Below are positions 54,372-63,624 of a stretch of 64,000 bases of DNA, piece after piece (within the stretch, counting starts at the first letter, position 1; every line of letters starts with the position of its first letter). Both the position numbers and the translations under genes were made by a program. The notes below the pieces were generated by a model that saw nothing but the letters and a program-made list of their open reading frames with translations, searched no databases and was not told where the DNA came from. Origin of the DNA: Devosia beringensis (GTDB taxonomy: Bacteria; Pseudomonadota; Alphaproteobacteria; Rhizobiales; Devosiaceae); assembly GCF_014926585.1 (NCBI RefSeq), contig NZ_CP045422.1, forward strand, positions 3,192,001 to 3,256,000. Direction: 5' to 3'.

Positions 54372-54499
54372 GGCGCTGCCGGCAGGCGGAGGAGACGTCG
54401 TTCACGGCGTGATGAACGGTGTGTTCAGAGTCAGAATACCCGCCTATCCCATTGAAATTCTTCGCTTTCGTTCCCATGTGAGGGGCTGAAAAGGAGAAT

Positions 54500-55258
54500 A
54501 TGATGTCCCAGGATTTTACCGGCAAAGTGGCTTTCGTGACCGGCGGTGCTTCCGGCATCGGTGCGGCCGTGGCGCGCCAACTGGCGGCCCGCGGCGCCAA
54601 GGTGGTTGTGGCCGATCTCAAGCTGGAGCCGGCGCAGAAGCTGGTCGATGAGATTGTCGCCGCCGGCGGCCTTGCCACGGCGGTGGCGGTTGACGTCGGT
54701 CAGCCCGAGCAGGTGGAGAAGGCGATCCAATTCGCCGTGGACACCTATGGTGGTCTGCACCTGGCGGTGAACAATGCCGGCATTGGCGGCGTAGCCAAGC
54801 CGACGGCCGACTATACGCTGGAGGAGTGGCGCAACGTGGTCGAGATCGACCTCAACAGCGTGTTCTATTCGACCAAGTATGAGATCCCGGCCCTGCTGGC
54901 CAGCGGCGGGGGCGCCATCGTCAACATGGCGTCGATCCTGGGCACCAATGGCTTTGCCAGCGCGCCGGCCTATGTGTCGTCCAAGCATGGCGTGGTCGGG
55001 CTGACCAAGGCGACGGCCATCGACTATGCCAAGCAGGGCATCCGCGTGAACGCGGTTGGACCCGGCTTCATCGAGACGCCGCTGCTGGGCGACAATATGG
55101 ACAGCGAGGCCATCAAGGGGCTGCGCGGTCTGCATCCCATGGGTCGGCTGGGCACAGCCGATGAGGTTGCAGCGCTGACGCTGTTCCTGCTGTCGGACGA
55201 TGCCTCGTTCATCACCGGCAGCTATCACCTGGTGGATGGCGGCTACGCCGCGCAGTAA
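54500..55258 (+). CDS. SDR family oxidoreductase
   Basis: 252-residue Rossmann dehydrogenase with the cofactor motif VTGGASGIGAAVARQLAARGA, the NNAG motif (LAVNNAGIGG) and catalytic Ser-Tyr-Lys in NMASILGTNGFASAPAYVSSKHG. Cofactor preference is NAD-like, since Asp38 follows strand 2 (VVADLKLEPAQ). Substrate unknown. AAGGAG lies 5-6 nt before ATG 54500. Confidence 0.92.
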   Translation: MMSQDFTGKVAFVTGGASGIGAAVARQLAARGAKVVVADLKLEPAQKLVDEIVAAGGLATAVAVDVGQPEQVEKAIQFAVDTYGGLHLAVNNAGIGGVAKPTADYTLEEWRNVVEIDLNSVFYSTKYEIPALLASGGGAIVNMASILGTNGFASAPAYVSSKHGVVGLTKATAIDYAKQGIRVNAVGPGFIETPLLGDNMDSEAIKGLRGLHPMGRLGTADEVAALTLFLLSDDASFITGSYHLVDGGYAAQ

Positions 55259-55276
55259 GCGGCGGATCAAAGCAAC

Positions 55277-55304
55277 AAGGCGGGTCTTCGGGCCCGCCTT
55301 TTTT
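55277..55304 (+). terminator. Rho-independent terminator after the SDR gene
   Basis: AAGGCGGGTC / GGCCCGCCTT, a 10-bp stem with one G-U pair and a UUCG loop, followed by TTTTTT. Confidence 0.92.
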
Positions 55305-55360
55305 GTTGCCTCGTGCCCGGTTGGCATGGATAGAGGGGCGTACAGCACAAAGCCCGAGTC

Positions 55361-56263
55361 ATGACCAAAGCCAATTCCAGCGCTGCCCTGTGGCTCGCGA
55401 CATTTTCCCTGATGGTGATGGCCGGCATGTCCGCAGCCATCCACGAAGCCGCCAAGGTGGCGCCGGTGGGGCAATTGGTGTTCTGGCGCAGCTTTGTAGC
55501 GCTGCTGCCGATCGTGAGCTATGTGGCGCTGCGCGGCCAGCTGGGCCTGTCCCTGCGCACAAAGGTGCCGCACAAGCACCTGATCCGCGGGCTGCTGGGC
55601 TGCGCGGTGATGTTTTTCTCGTTCATTTCGCTGGCCTATCTGTCGGTCGGCATGGCGACGGCGCTGAGCTATCTGGCGCCGATGCTGTCGATCGTGGCGG
55701 CCATGGCGCTGCTGCGCGAGCGCCCGGGCGCGGTGATCTTTGTCGGCGTGGTGCTTGGTTTCCTGGGCATCGTGTTGATGGTCTATCCGTCCCTGGTTGG
55801 CGACAGCGTACGCGATGGCACGCTGATCGGAGTAGCGGCCGGGCTGGCCATGGCAGCGACCAATGCGTTGTCGCGGGTACAGGTGAAAGATCTGACGCGC
55901 ACCGATCCGCCGGCCAGCATCGCGCTGTCCTTTGCGGTTATCTGCAGCGTGGTGGGCCTGGCGACGATGGCTTTTGGCTGGGCCGAGCTCGACGGCAGGG
56001 CCTTTGCGCTGCTGATCGGCGCGGGGCTGCTCGGCGGCATGGGGCATGTACTGATGATGGAGGCGGTAGCCCGGGCGCCGGTGTCGCTGCTGGCCGCCTA
56101 TGAGTATAGCGGCATTGTCTGGGCGTTCCTGTTCGACGTGACGCTGCTGGGCGTGGCGCTCGACGCCTGGTCGGTGGCAGGCGCGCTGGTGGTGGTGTTG
56201 GCGGCGGCCCTGGTGGCCTATGGGCAGGGGCGGTTCAGCGCCAAGCTGGTGGCGGTTTCTTAG
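55361..56263 (+). CDS. EamA family (DMT superfamily) transporter
   Basis: 300 residues, ten hydrophobic segments in two EamA repeats. ESP-like turn in helix 1 (MSAAIHEAAKVAPVGQLVFWRS), the inter-repeat RERPGAVIFVGVVLGF, and the second-repeat VSLLAAYEYSGIVWAF. Family members export amino acids, purines or drugs. Substrate unknown. It follows the SDR terminator, so it is independent. Confidence 0.9.
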   Translation: MTKANSSAALWLATFSLMVMAGMSAAIHEAAKVAPVGQLVFWRSFVALLPIVSYVALRGQLGLSLRTKVPHKHLIRGLLGCAVMFFSFISLAYLSVGMATALSYLAPMLSIVAAMALLRERPGAVIFVGVVLGFLGIVLMVYPSLVGDSVRDGTLIGVAAGLAMAATNALSRVQVKDLTRTDPPASIALSFAVICSVVGLATMAFGWAELDGRAFALLIGAGLLGGMGHVLMMEAVARAPVSLLAAYEYSGIVWAFLFDVTLLGVALDAWSVAGALVVVLAAALVAYGQGRFSAKLVAVS

Positions 56264-56337
56264 GGACGCTGGGAGGGCCCGCAGTTTGGATCAATAGCGG
56301 CGCCGACGCGTTGCCCTGCAAAGGGGAAAACAACGCC

Positions 56338-56718
56338 ATGGATATCCTGCCGCCAGAGCTGCTACATCTTATCACCAGGACGATCGAATGGTGCGGCATC
56401 GCCATTATTGTCGGCGGGCTGGTATTCGGCACGCTGCGGTTTGCGGTGCTTGCCGTAACGGGGCAGGCCGACGCGCCCGGCTTTCGGCGCTATCGGGCCG
56501 ATATCGGCCGCGGGATACTGCTCGGCCTCGAATTTCTGGTGGCCGCCGATATCATCGCCACCGTGGCGCTTGAGCCCAGTCTTGAAAGCCTGGCGGTACT
56601 GGCCGGCATCGTCATCATCAGGACGTTTCTGAGTCTGTCGCTGGAGGTCGAGGTCTCCGGTCGCTGGCCCTGGCAGCAGCCCCCGACGGAAGTCCGGGAG
56701 CGGCAAAGCACCAAGTGA
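56338..56718 (+). CDS. DUF1622 membrane protein
   Basis: 126 residues with three hydrophobic segments (IEWCGIAIIVGGLVFGTLRF, then IGRGILLGLEFLVAADIIAT, then LAVLAGIVIIRTFLSLSLEVEV), the layout of DUF1622. The family is unstudied. A purine-rich AAAGGGGAAA precedes ATG 56338. Confidence 0.88.
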   Translation: MDILPPELLHLITRTIEWCGIAIIVGGLVFGTLRFAVLAVTGQADAPGFRRYRADIGRGILLGLEFLVAADIIATVALEPSLESLAVLAGIVIIRTFLSLSLEVEVSGRWPWQQPPTEVRERQSTK

Positions 56719-56856
56719 TGCGATTGCCCGGGCCTGATGCGCATGCGGTGCCCCGGAGGGGCGCGGCCTCGACGCTGGCCGCATTTGACTATACCTGGAT
56801 CACCTGGGCCCTATTATCGAACAGCCGGCGCGCGTGGCGCGAGCAGGAGAGAGACT

Positions 56857-57432
56857 ATGCTGATCAATGCAGCCGATTTCGAGGCCATCAAGGCGGGGCG
56901 GGTGGACACGGCGTTTCGCCGCTGGGTGCGGCCCAGCGTCAAGGCGGGCGGCACGCTGACAACAGCGGCCGGCGTGCTGGCCATCGAGGCCGTGGAGGCT
57001 GTGGCGTTGAACGGGGTGACCGAGCAGGATCTCAAGCGGGCGGGATTTGCCGACCGGGCGGCACTCGACGCCATGCTGGGCAACCGCACGGGCACGCTGC
57101 ATCGGATTCGCCTGCGCTATGTGGGGGCCGATCCGCGCGCCGCCTTGCGCGAAGCCAGTGCGCTGTCCGAGGCGGATGCAGCTGAACTGACCCAGACGAT
57201 CGAACGGATGGACGGGGCGACGCCTTGGGTGCGGGCTACGCTGGAACTGATCGGGGAGCGGCCCGGCGCGCCGGCCCAGGAGCTGGCCGAAGTGCTGGAG
57301 CGGGACAAGACCAAGTTCAAGGGCAATGTCCGCCGGCTCAAGTCGCTCGGCCTGACGGAAAGCCTTGCCGTGGGCTACAAGCTGTCGCGACGGGGCGAGG
57401 CCTGGCTGAGCCGGGCTACTGCCAGCGCTTGA
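56857..57432 (+). CDS. ASCH-like protein with C-terminal HTH domain (long paralogue)
   Basis: 191 residues. Residues about 1-95 align with the protein at 51026: IKAGRVDTAFRRWVRP, then SVKAGGTLTTAAGVLAIEAV, then DLKRAGFADRAALDAML. The rest (ALSEADAAELTQTIERMDGA, then LIGERPGAPAQELAEVLERD, LKSLGLTESLAVGYKLSRRGEAWL) is a winged-helix layout. AGGAGAG precedes ATG 56857. It may bind nucleic acid with both parts. Its 3' end overlaps the convergent gntK by 17 nt. Confidence 0.78.
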   Translation: MLINAADFEAIKAGRVDTAFRRWVRPSVKAGGTLTTAAGVLAIEAVEAVALNGVTEQDLKRAGFADRAALDAMLGNRTGTLHRIRLRYVGADPRAALREASALSEADAAELTQTIERMDGATPWVRATLELIGERPGAPAQELAEVLERDKTKFKGNVRRLKSLGLTESLAVGYKLSRRGEAWLSRATASA

Positions 57433-57958
57433 AACTCTTGAGGTGCCCCAGGGCGCCGACGGCGGTGCGCACGATCTTGTCGACGCTGTCGGTGACCGGG
57501 ACCACGAGGACGTTCTCGCTGGCCGGGTCGGGGACTTCGAGCGTGGCGAACTGGCTGTCGAGCAGGCTGGTGGGCATGTATTCGTGGCTGCGCCTGGCCA
57601 TGCGCTCGGCGATCACCTCGCGGCTGCCGTCGAGATAGACGAAGAGGACCGGCTCGCCGGCCTTTTGCGTGATGAAATCGCGATAGGCGCGCTTGAGGGC
57701 GGAGCAGGCGCCGACGGCGACGCCCTTTTTCTCAGCGGCTTCCTGCAGCGCGGCCGATAGAGCATGCAGCCAGGGCCAGCGATCGTCATCGGTCAGCGGG
57801 GTGCCGGCGCGCATTTTTTCGACATTGGCGGGGGGGTGATACTGGTCGCCATCAAGGAAGGGCGCGTGCAAAGCCCGGCCGAGCGCCGCGCCGACGGTGG
57901 ACTTGCCCGATGAGCTGACGCCCATGACGATGATGATGCGCGCGGGGGTGGTGCTCAT
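57416..57958 (-). CDS. gntK: Gluconokinase
   Basis: 180-residue P-loop kinase making 6-phosphogluconate. The Walker A loop GVSSSGKST is at residues 13-21; FLDGDQYHPPANVEKMRAGTPLTDDDRWPWL is the substrate-binding stretch, and ACSALKRAYRDFI is the Lid region. It is preceded by the SDR gene with a 3-nt gap and feeds gnd, which is divergent 960 nt away. Confidence 0.94.
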   Translation of the reverse strand: MSTTPARIIIVMGVSSSGKSTVGAALGRALHAPFLDGDQYHPPANVEKMRAGTPLTDDDRWPWLHALSAALQEAAEKKGVAVGACSALKRAYRDFITQKAGEPVLFVYLDGSREVIAERMARRSHEYMPTSLLDSQFATLEVPDPASENVLVVPVTDSVDKIVRTAVGALGHLKSFKRWQ

Positions 57959-57961
57959 GGC

Positions 57962-58726
57962 TCACACCGTCGCCGTGAAGGCGCCATCGACATAGAGGAT
58001 GTGGCCGTTGACGAAGGCCGATGCGTCCGAGGCCAGGAAGACCACGGCGCCGCCGAGTTCTTCCGGCTTGCCCCAGCGGCCCATGGGGGTGCGGGTTTCG
58101 ACCCAGTCATTGAACTTGGCGTCCTTGACCAGGGCCTCATTCAGTTCGGTGGCGAAATAACCCGGCGCAATGCCGTTGACGTTGAGGCCGTGGCGCGCCC
58201 AGTCGACGGCCATGCCGCGCGTCAGATTAGCCACGGCGGCCTTGGAGGCGGCGTAGGGGGCGATGGCCGCGCGTGAAACGCCCGACATCACCGAGCAGGT
58301 ATTGATGATGCGGCCATGGCCGCGGGCGATCATGTACCGCGACACGGGCTGGCTGACATTGAAGACCGAGGTCAGGTTGGTGGTGATCAGCTGGTCGAAC
58401 TTGTCGGGCGGAAAGGCCTCAAGGCTCGAGCGGAACTGCATGCCCGCATTGTTGACCAGGATATCGATGGGGCCGATTTCGTCTTCGATATGGGAGATGG
58501 CCTCGTTGGTGCTTTCCCGATTGGTGACATCGAAGGCCACGGCCTTGACGCTGGCGCCGGTGGCGGCGAGGTCCTGGGCAGCGGCGCCAAGTGCCACGGC
58601 GTCGCGGGCATTGAGGACGATAGCAGCACCCGCCTCGGCCAGCGCCTTGGCCATGGCGAGGCCGAGACCCCGGCTGGAGCCGGTGACCAGGGCGCGCTTG
58701 CCCGTCAGATCGAAGGGAGAGGACAT
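57962..58726 (-). CDS. SDR family oxidoreductase (gluconate 5-dehydrogenase type)
   Basis: 254-residue Rossmann enzyme with VTGSSRGLGLAMAKALAEAGA, NNAGMQFRSSLEAFP and YAASKAAVANLTRGMAVDWA (catalytic Tyr/Lys). PFDLTGKRALVTGSSRG and HILYVDGAFTATV are shared with gluconate 5-dehydrogenases (IdnO/Gno), which reduce 5-keto-gluconate with NADPH. The gntK neighbour supports this reading. It is separated by 3 nt from gntK and is in one transcript. Confidence 0.88.
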   Translation of the reverse strand: MSSPFDLTGKRALVTGSSRGLGLAMAKALAEAGAAIVLNARDAVALGAAAQDLAATGASVKAVAFDVTNRESTNEAISHIEDEIGPIDILVNNAGMQFRSSLEAFPPDKFDQLITTNLTSVFNVSQPVSRYMIARGHGRIINTCSVMSGVSRAAIAPYAASKAAVANLTRGMAVDWARHGLNVNGIAPGYFATELNEALVKDAKFNDWVETRTPMGRWGKPEELGGAVVFLASDASAFVNGHILYVDGAFTATV

Positions 58727-58921
58727 CAGGGGGTCTCCGGATAGAGGGCAAAGCGGGAAGGCTTGCCTGCCTTAGCAAGAAAAACTACCATACAAGACAG
58801 TGATTTTGGCCCAATTTTGCTTGAAGACGGCTTTCTTCAGGCGGCGTATTGTGGTCAGGTTCGCCGCCGCGCGGCAGGCGTTGCGCGCATCTTATGCGAA
58901 ATTCTCGGAAGGACTGCTAGT

Positions 58922-60340
58922 ATGTCGACAGCGGATATCGGCCTGATCGGCCTTGCTGTGATGGGCTCCAATCTGGCCCTCAACATCGCCGAAAAAGGCT
59001 ACACCATTGCTGTCCACAACCGCACGGCGTCCAAGATCGACGACTTCGTGGTCACGGCCAAGGAACAGGGTCTCGACGGCAAGGTGATCCCCAAGGCGGA
59101 TCTGACCGACTTCATCCAGGCCATCAAGGCGCCGCGCTCGATCATCATCATGGTCAAGGCCGGCAAGCCGGTCGACGAGATGATCGAGCAGCTGCTGCCG
59201 CTGCTCGATAAGGGCGACGCGATCATCGAATGCGGCAATTCCCTGTTTACCGACACGCAGCGGCGCTTTGACTATCTCAAGCCCAAGGGCATTGGCTATC
59301 TCGGCGTCGGCGTATCGGGCGGCGAAGAGGGCGCGCGCCACGGTCCCTCGATCATGGTGGGCGGCTCCAAGGAGCAGTGGCACAATGCCGAGCCCGTGCT
59401 GACGGCGATTGCCGCCAAGTTCAATGGCGAGAGCTGCTGCGCCTATCTGGGTGAGGGCGGCGCCGGCCACTTCGTCAAGACCATCCACAATGGCATCGAA
59501 TATGGCGACATGCAGATGATCGCCGAAGTCTATGGCGTGATGCGCGATGGCCTGGGCATGACCGCGGGCGAATGCGCCGACGTGTTCAAGGAATGGAACA
59601 AGGGTCCGCTCAACTCCTACCTGATCGAGATTACCGGCCATGTGCTGGCCGCAGTCGACGGCGAGAGCGGCAAGCCGCTGGTCGAGCTGATTCTGGACAA
59701 GGCAGGCCAGAAGGGCACCGGCGTCTGGTCGGCCATTGCGGCCCAGCAGATGGGCGTGCCGGCGACGGCCATCGAGGGCGCCGTGGCGGCCCGCTCGATC
59801 TCGTCGCGCAAGGATGAGCGCGTGGCGGCCGAAGCGCTCTATGGCAAGCCGAACCGCGCCAAGACCGATGTGACGCTGGCCGACCTCGAGCAGGCTTTGC
59901 TGGCCGGCAAGATCGTGTCCTATGCCCAGGGCTTTGCGGTTATCGCCAAGGCCAGCGAAGAAAATGGCTGGGCGCTGCCGCTGGCCACGATCGCCAAGAT
60001 CTGGCGCGCCGGCTGCATCATCCGCTCGCGCTTCCTCGACCAGATGTCGGAAGCCTATGCCAAGGGCGGCAATGTCAATCTGCTGGTGGTGCCGGACTTC
60101 GTGGCGCTGATGCAGGATGCGCATCCGTCGCTGCGGAAGGTCGTTGCTGCGGCTGCCGTCGGTGAATTCCCGATGATCTGCCTATCGGCGGCGCTGAGCT
60201 ATTTCGACAGCTATCGCCAGGCGCGCGGCACGGCCAACCTGATCCAGGGTCAGCGCGACTTCTTCGGCGCGCATGGCTTCGAGATCGTCGGCCGCAGCAC
60301 CGACCTGCATGGCACCTGGCCATCGACGCTGGGCAAGTAG
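58922..60340 (+). CDS. gnd: 6-phosphogluconate dehydrogenase, decarboxylating
   Basis: 472-residue NADP enzyme of the oxidative pentose phosphate path. The Rossmann motif is GLIGLAVMGSNLALN at residues 7-21 (GxAxxG). The substrate motif is HFVKTIHNGIEYGDMQMIAE, with catalytic Lys, and AYAKGGNVNLLVVP lies near the C-terminal tail. It begins at ATG 58922 with GGAAGGA upstream. Divergent from the SDR-gntK pair, whose product it uses. Confidence 0.97.
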   Translation: MSTADIGLIGLAVMGSNLALNIAEKGYTIAVHNRTASKIDDFVVTAKEQGLDGKVIPKADLTDFIQAIKAPRSIIIMVKAGKPVDEMIEQLLPLLDKGDAIIECGNSLFTDTQRRFDYLKPKGIGYLGVGVSGGEEGARHGPSIMVGGSKEQWHNAEPVLTAIAAKFNGESCCAYLGEGGAGHFVKTIHNGIEYGDMQMIAEVYGVMRDGLGMTAGECADVFKEWNKGPLNSYLIEITGHVLAAVDGESGKPLVELILDKAGQKGTGVWSAIAAQQMGVPATAIEGAVAARSISSRKDERVAAEALYGKPNRAKTDVTLADLEQALLAGKIVSYAQGFAVIAKASEENGWALPLATIAKIWRAGCIIRSRFLDQMSEAYAKGGNVNLLVVPDFVALMQDAHPSLRKVVAAAAVGEFPMICLSAALSYFDSYRQARGTANLIQGQRDFFGAHGFEIVGRSTDLHGTWPSTLGK

Positions 60341-60358
60341 GCCTGGTGATGATTTAAC

Positions 60359-60391
60359 GGGGGCGCCAATCGCAGGATCGGCGCCCCTTTT
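60359..60391 (+). terminator. Rho-independent terminator of gnd
   Basis: GGGGCGCC (60360-60367) pairs with GGCGCCCC (60380-60387), with an inner ATC/GAT pairing, followed by TTTT. Confidence 0.85.
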
Positions 60392-60405
60392 GCATTTCTA
60401 CTGGA

Positions 60406-61722
60406 ATGACCATGGCTACCCGCAGTTTCAAACAGGCGCTGAGCCTTCGTTGGCGTCGAATCTGGCTGCCGCGGTGGCGTCGCCGGGGTCTGTTTGTCAT
60501 CGGTGGCATCTTCGTGGGGCTGGCGGCGGTGGCCATGGCCTTCATGGCCGATGAAGCGCAGCGCCTGTTCTTCTTGGCGCAGCAGCAATGGCCCTATCTG
60601 CCGCTGCTGGTAACCCCGACAGGATTTGCGATCCTGGCCTGGGTCACCAAGCGCCATTTCGATGGCGCACAGGGGAGCGGCATCCCGCAGGTGATCGCGG
60701 CTCGGCAGATGACTGATATGGCCGCCAAGCAGCAACTGGTGTCGCCGAAGCTGGCGGTGGCCAAGATGTTCCTGCTGACAGCGGGTTTACTGTTTGGCGC
60801 TTCGGCAGGGCGCGAGGGGCCCACCGTGCAGATCGGCGCCTCGGTAATGTTCTTTCTGGGCCGGTTTGCGCCGCACCGGCAGCCGGGCCTACTGCTGGCC
60901 GGCGCGGCCGCCGGCGTATCAGCAGCGTTCAATGCGCCGCTGGCCGGGATCGTGTTCGGCATAGAGGAAATGAGCCGCTCGTTCGAACTGCGGACCAGCG
61001 GACTGGTGCTGGGAACGGTGATCGTGGCGGGCCTAACCTCGCTGGCAATCCTGGGGGACTACACCTATTTCGGGCGCTCCAATCAGACGCTGGCCCTTGG
61101 GGCGCAATGGTTCGCCATACCCGTGGTGGGCGTGGTGTGTGGACTGGCCGGCGGCGGGTTCAGTCGTGTCGTGATTGCCTTTGCCTTTGGTCTGCCGGGC
61201 AAGGCGGGACGCCTGATCAAGCAGCATCCAGTGCTGTTTGCGGCGACATGCGGGATGATCGTGGCCGTGTGCGGCGTGCTGACGGACGGCGTGGCCTTTG
61301 GCACCAGTGCCGAGCAGGCCAAGGCGATTCTGGCGGGCGAACAAGTTACCGGATTGTTCGGGCCGCTCAAGCTGATCGCCACCATGGTCACCGCCATCAG
61401 CGGCATTCCGGGCGGCATTTTCTCACCGTCGCTATCGGTGGGGGCAGGAATAGCCACGCTGCTGCAGGACGTATTGGGCCTTCCCATCGGCGCGCTGGCT
61501 ATCATGTGCATGGCTGCCTATCTGGCGGCAGTGCTGCAGGCGCCGATCACCGCCTTTGTCATCGTCACGGAAATGACCGGCAATCACGCGCTGATCTTTC
61601 CGGTGATGCTGTGTGCGGTGATTGCGTCGTTCGTGTCCAAGGGAATCTGCAAGGAGGGCATTTATCATGCCCTGGCCCATCAGATCCTGCACAAGGCTCA
61701 GAGCGCGCGGAACATCACATAG
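60406..61722 (+). CDS. ClC family chloride channel/antiporter
   Basis: 438-residue membrane protein with the selectivity motifs GSGIPQ (residues 90-95), GREGP (135-139, gating Glu137) and GIPGGIFSPSLSVG. GIVFGIEEMSRSF holds the proton-path Glu, so Cl-/H+ exchange is more likely than a passive channel. About ten-plus helices. It follows the gnd terminator by 14 nt. The last 25 nt overlap the convergent GNAT gene. Confidence 0.93.
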   Translation: MTMATRSFKQALSLRWRRIWLPRWRRRGLFVIGGIFVGLAAVAMAFMADEAQRLFFLAQQQWPYLPLLVTPTGFAILAWVTKRHFDGAQGSGIPQVIAARQMTDMAAKQQLVSPKLAVAKMFLLTAGLLFGASAGREGPTVQIGASVMFFLGRFAPHRQPGLLLAGAAAGVSAAFNAPLAGIVFGIEEMSRSFELRTSGLVLGTVIVAGLTSLAILGDYTYFGRSNQTLALGAQWFAIPVVGVVCGLAGGGFSRVVIAFAFGLPGKAGRLIKQHPVLFAATCGMIVAVCGVLTDGVAFGTSAEQAKAILAGEQVTGLFGPLKLIATMVTAISGIPGGIFSPSLSVGAGIATLLQDVLGLPIGALAIMCMAAYLAAVLQAPITAFVIVTEMTGNHALIFPVMLCAVIASFVSKGICKEGIYHALAHQILHKAQSARNIT

Positions 61723-62192
61723 CTGTCGACATAGCCGAGGCTGGGGTGGTTGAACGCTTCGGGCAGGGTACCGACGATGGAAAAGCCAAGCTTCTGCCAG
61801 AGATGGACGGCGGGTTCGTTGGTGGAGACCACGAAGTTGAACTGGATGCCGCGGAAGCCCTGGGCCCGGCAGTAGTCGATCGAATGCTGGCAGAGAGCGC
61901 GGGCGATGCCGCGACCGCGGGCCGCCGGGGCGGTCATGTAGCCGCAATTGGCGATATGGCTGCCGCCGCCGAGCTGATTGGCACGCACATAGCTGGCGCC
62001 CAGGATGGCACCGTCTTCTTCGGCGACAAAGTTGCGCTTTTCCGGCGAGGCGAAATAGGCGCGGGCCATGTCCTCGGTGCCGTCGCGCGGCAGGGAGAAG
62101 GTTTCGCCCGCCCGCATGATGGGTTCCATGATCGCCCAGAGTTGGGGCCAGTCGGCGTCAGTAGCGGGGCGGATTTGCATCGCGATCTTCAT
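61698..62192 (-). CDS. GNAT family N-acetyltransferase
   Basis: 164-residue acetyltransferase with IRPATDADWPQLWAIMEPIM, then NCGYMTAPAARGRGIARALC (acetyl-CoA loop RGRGIA) and a C-terminal LWQKLGFSIVGTLPEAF. This layout resembles phosphinothricin/L-amino-acid acetyltransferase-like proteins, but the substrate is unknown. Its start overlaps the end of the upstream MFS gene, by 35 nt with ATG 62192 or 23 with ATG 62180. Confidence 0.9.
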   Translation of the reverse strand: MKIAMQIRPATDADWPQLWAIMEPIMRAGETFSLPRDGTEDMARAYFASPEKRNFVAEEDGAILGASYVRANQLGGGSHIANCGYMTAPAARGRGIARALCQHSIDYCRAQGFRGIQFNFVVSTNEPAVHLWQKLGFSIVGTLPEAFNHPSLGYVDSYVMFRAL

Positions 62193-63501
62193 CTTCGTCT
62201 TCGATGGGGGCTACCCGAACCTGGCCCGGTGCCGGCATCTCGGGCACATGGGGGTGGTCTGCCAGGCTGGGGCGATAGCTCAGCTCAAATCGCCAGGCGG
62301 CCAGGCCGAAGACGACCAGCGAAATTAGCACGGCAATGGCGCAGGCGATGAACGGGGCGCCGGGGAAGTAGTGTCCGGTTTCCGGGGCGCTGGTATAGTA
62401 GGAGAAGATCTGCGTGGCGCCGAGCGGGCCGATGATGGTCGCCAGCGAACTGGCCGCGTTGACTGCGCCCTGCAGTTCGCCCTGGCTATTGTCCGGCACC
62501 TGGCGCGACAGCACGCCGTTGATGGCGGGCGGGGCCAGCCCGCTCACGGTGCCGACGGCGATGAACAGGTAGAGCTGGTAGACATCGGCCGAAAAGGCAA
62601 TGCCGGCAAAGGCGGTCGCGGCGAAAAGCAGGCCGACAATGCCGACCGCCGGCTCGCCGATGCCCTTGGACAAAGGCGCGGCCAGGACGGCCTGGCTGAA
62701 GGCGAAGCCGATGCCGAAGGCGCCCAGGGTGCGACCAATCGAGGAGGAGGTGAAGCTGAACACTTCCACGGTGAAGTAACTGAAGATGGTGGGGAGCGCC
62801 TGCGTGGCCAATTGCAGGAAAAACAGCACCACGAGCAGCCAGAGGACGGCGGGATATTTGCGCAGGGCAACGACGGCGCCAAAGGGGTTGGCGCGGCGAA
62901 TGTCGAATTTGCGCCGCGAGGCCTTGGGCAGGCTTTCGGGCAGCACCAGGAGGCCAAAAAGGAAATTGGCAAAGGCGAGGGCGGCGGCGGCATAGAAGGG
63001 CACGCGCGGGCCGAATTCGCCGAGTTCGCCGCCAATCACTGGGCCGATGATGAAGCCCAGACCGAAGGCGGCGCCGATCAGGCCGAAGCGATGGGTGCGT
63101 TTATGGGGCGGGGTGATATCGGCCATATAGGCGGTTGCCGTGGCCAGGGCTGCGCCCGCAATGCCGGCAATGATGCGGCCGATGAAGAGGTACCAGACGA
63201 AGGGGGCGATCGCCATCATCAGGTAGTCAAAGGTCAGGCCCAGCAAGGAGGCCAGCAGGACCGGACGGCGACCGAAGCGGTCGGACAGATTGCCCAGTAC
63301 CGGCGAGAAGACGAACTGCATGAAGGCATAGGTGAAAACGAGATAGCCGCCGATCACCGCCGCATTGGCCACGCTGCCGCCGGTCAGATCCTCGAGCAGT
63401 TCAGGCAGCACGGGGATGATGATACCGACACCGATCATATCAAGCAGGATCGTCACCAGGATGCAGGTGAGAGTCAGTCGTGAGCGGGTCGCTGCTTGCA
63501 T
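62158..63501 (-). CDS. TetA-like MFS transporter (TCR/Tet family)
   Basis: 447-residue 12-helix antiporter close to tetracycline exporter TetA. Helix 1 has LLDMIGVGIIIPVLPELLEDL, loop 2-3 motif A is GNLSDRFGRRPVL, and motif C is GLGFIIGPVIGGELG. The C terminus has a long acidic tail (EDEDEDRD). Whether it confers resistance cannot be told; chromosomal homologues often do not. Confidence 0.9.
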   Translation of the reverse strand: MQAATRSRLTLTCILVTILLDMIGVGIIIPVLPELLEDLTGGSVANAAVIGGYLVFTYAFMQFVFSPVLGNLSDRFGRRPVLLASLLGLTFDYLMMAIAPFVWYLFIGRIIAGIAGAALATATAYMADITPPHKRTHRFGLIGAAFGLGFIIGPVIGGELGEFGPRVPFYAAAALAFANFLFGLLVLPESLPKASRRKFDIRRANPFGAVVALRKYPAVLWLLVVLFFLQLATQALPTIFSYFTVEVFSFTSSSIGRTLGAFGIGFAFSQAVLAAPLSKGIGEPAVGIVGLLFAATAFAGIAFSADVYQLYLFIAVGTVSGLAPPAINGVLSRQVPDNSQGELQGAVNAASSLATIIGPLGATQIFSYYTSAPETGHYFPGAPFIACAIAVLISLVVFGLAAWRFELSYRPSLADHPHVPEMPAPGQVRVAPIEDEDEDRDANPPRY

Positions 63502-63624
63502 GCTCGGGGCTTAACCGTGGGTTCTGAAGGGGGACGGACGTGTCGCGCAGTTGACACAGGCGATACGCCCAAAGCAAGGCCGAAGGGCAGGGGAAGGTTG
63601 CGTGCCCGGCGCCGAAATCGGCAA

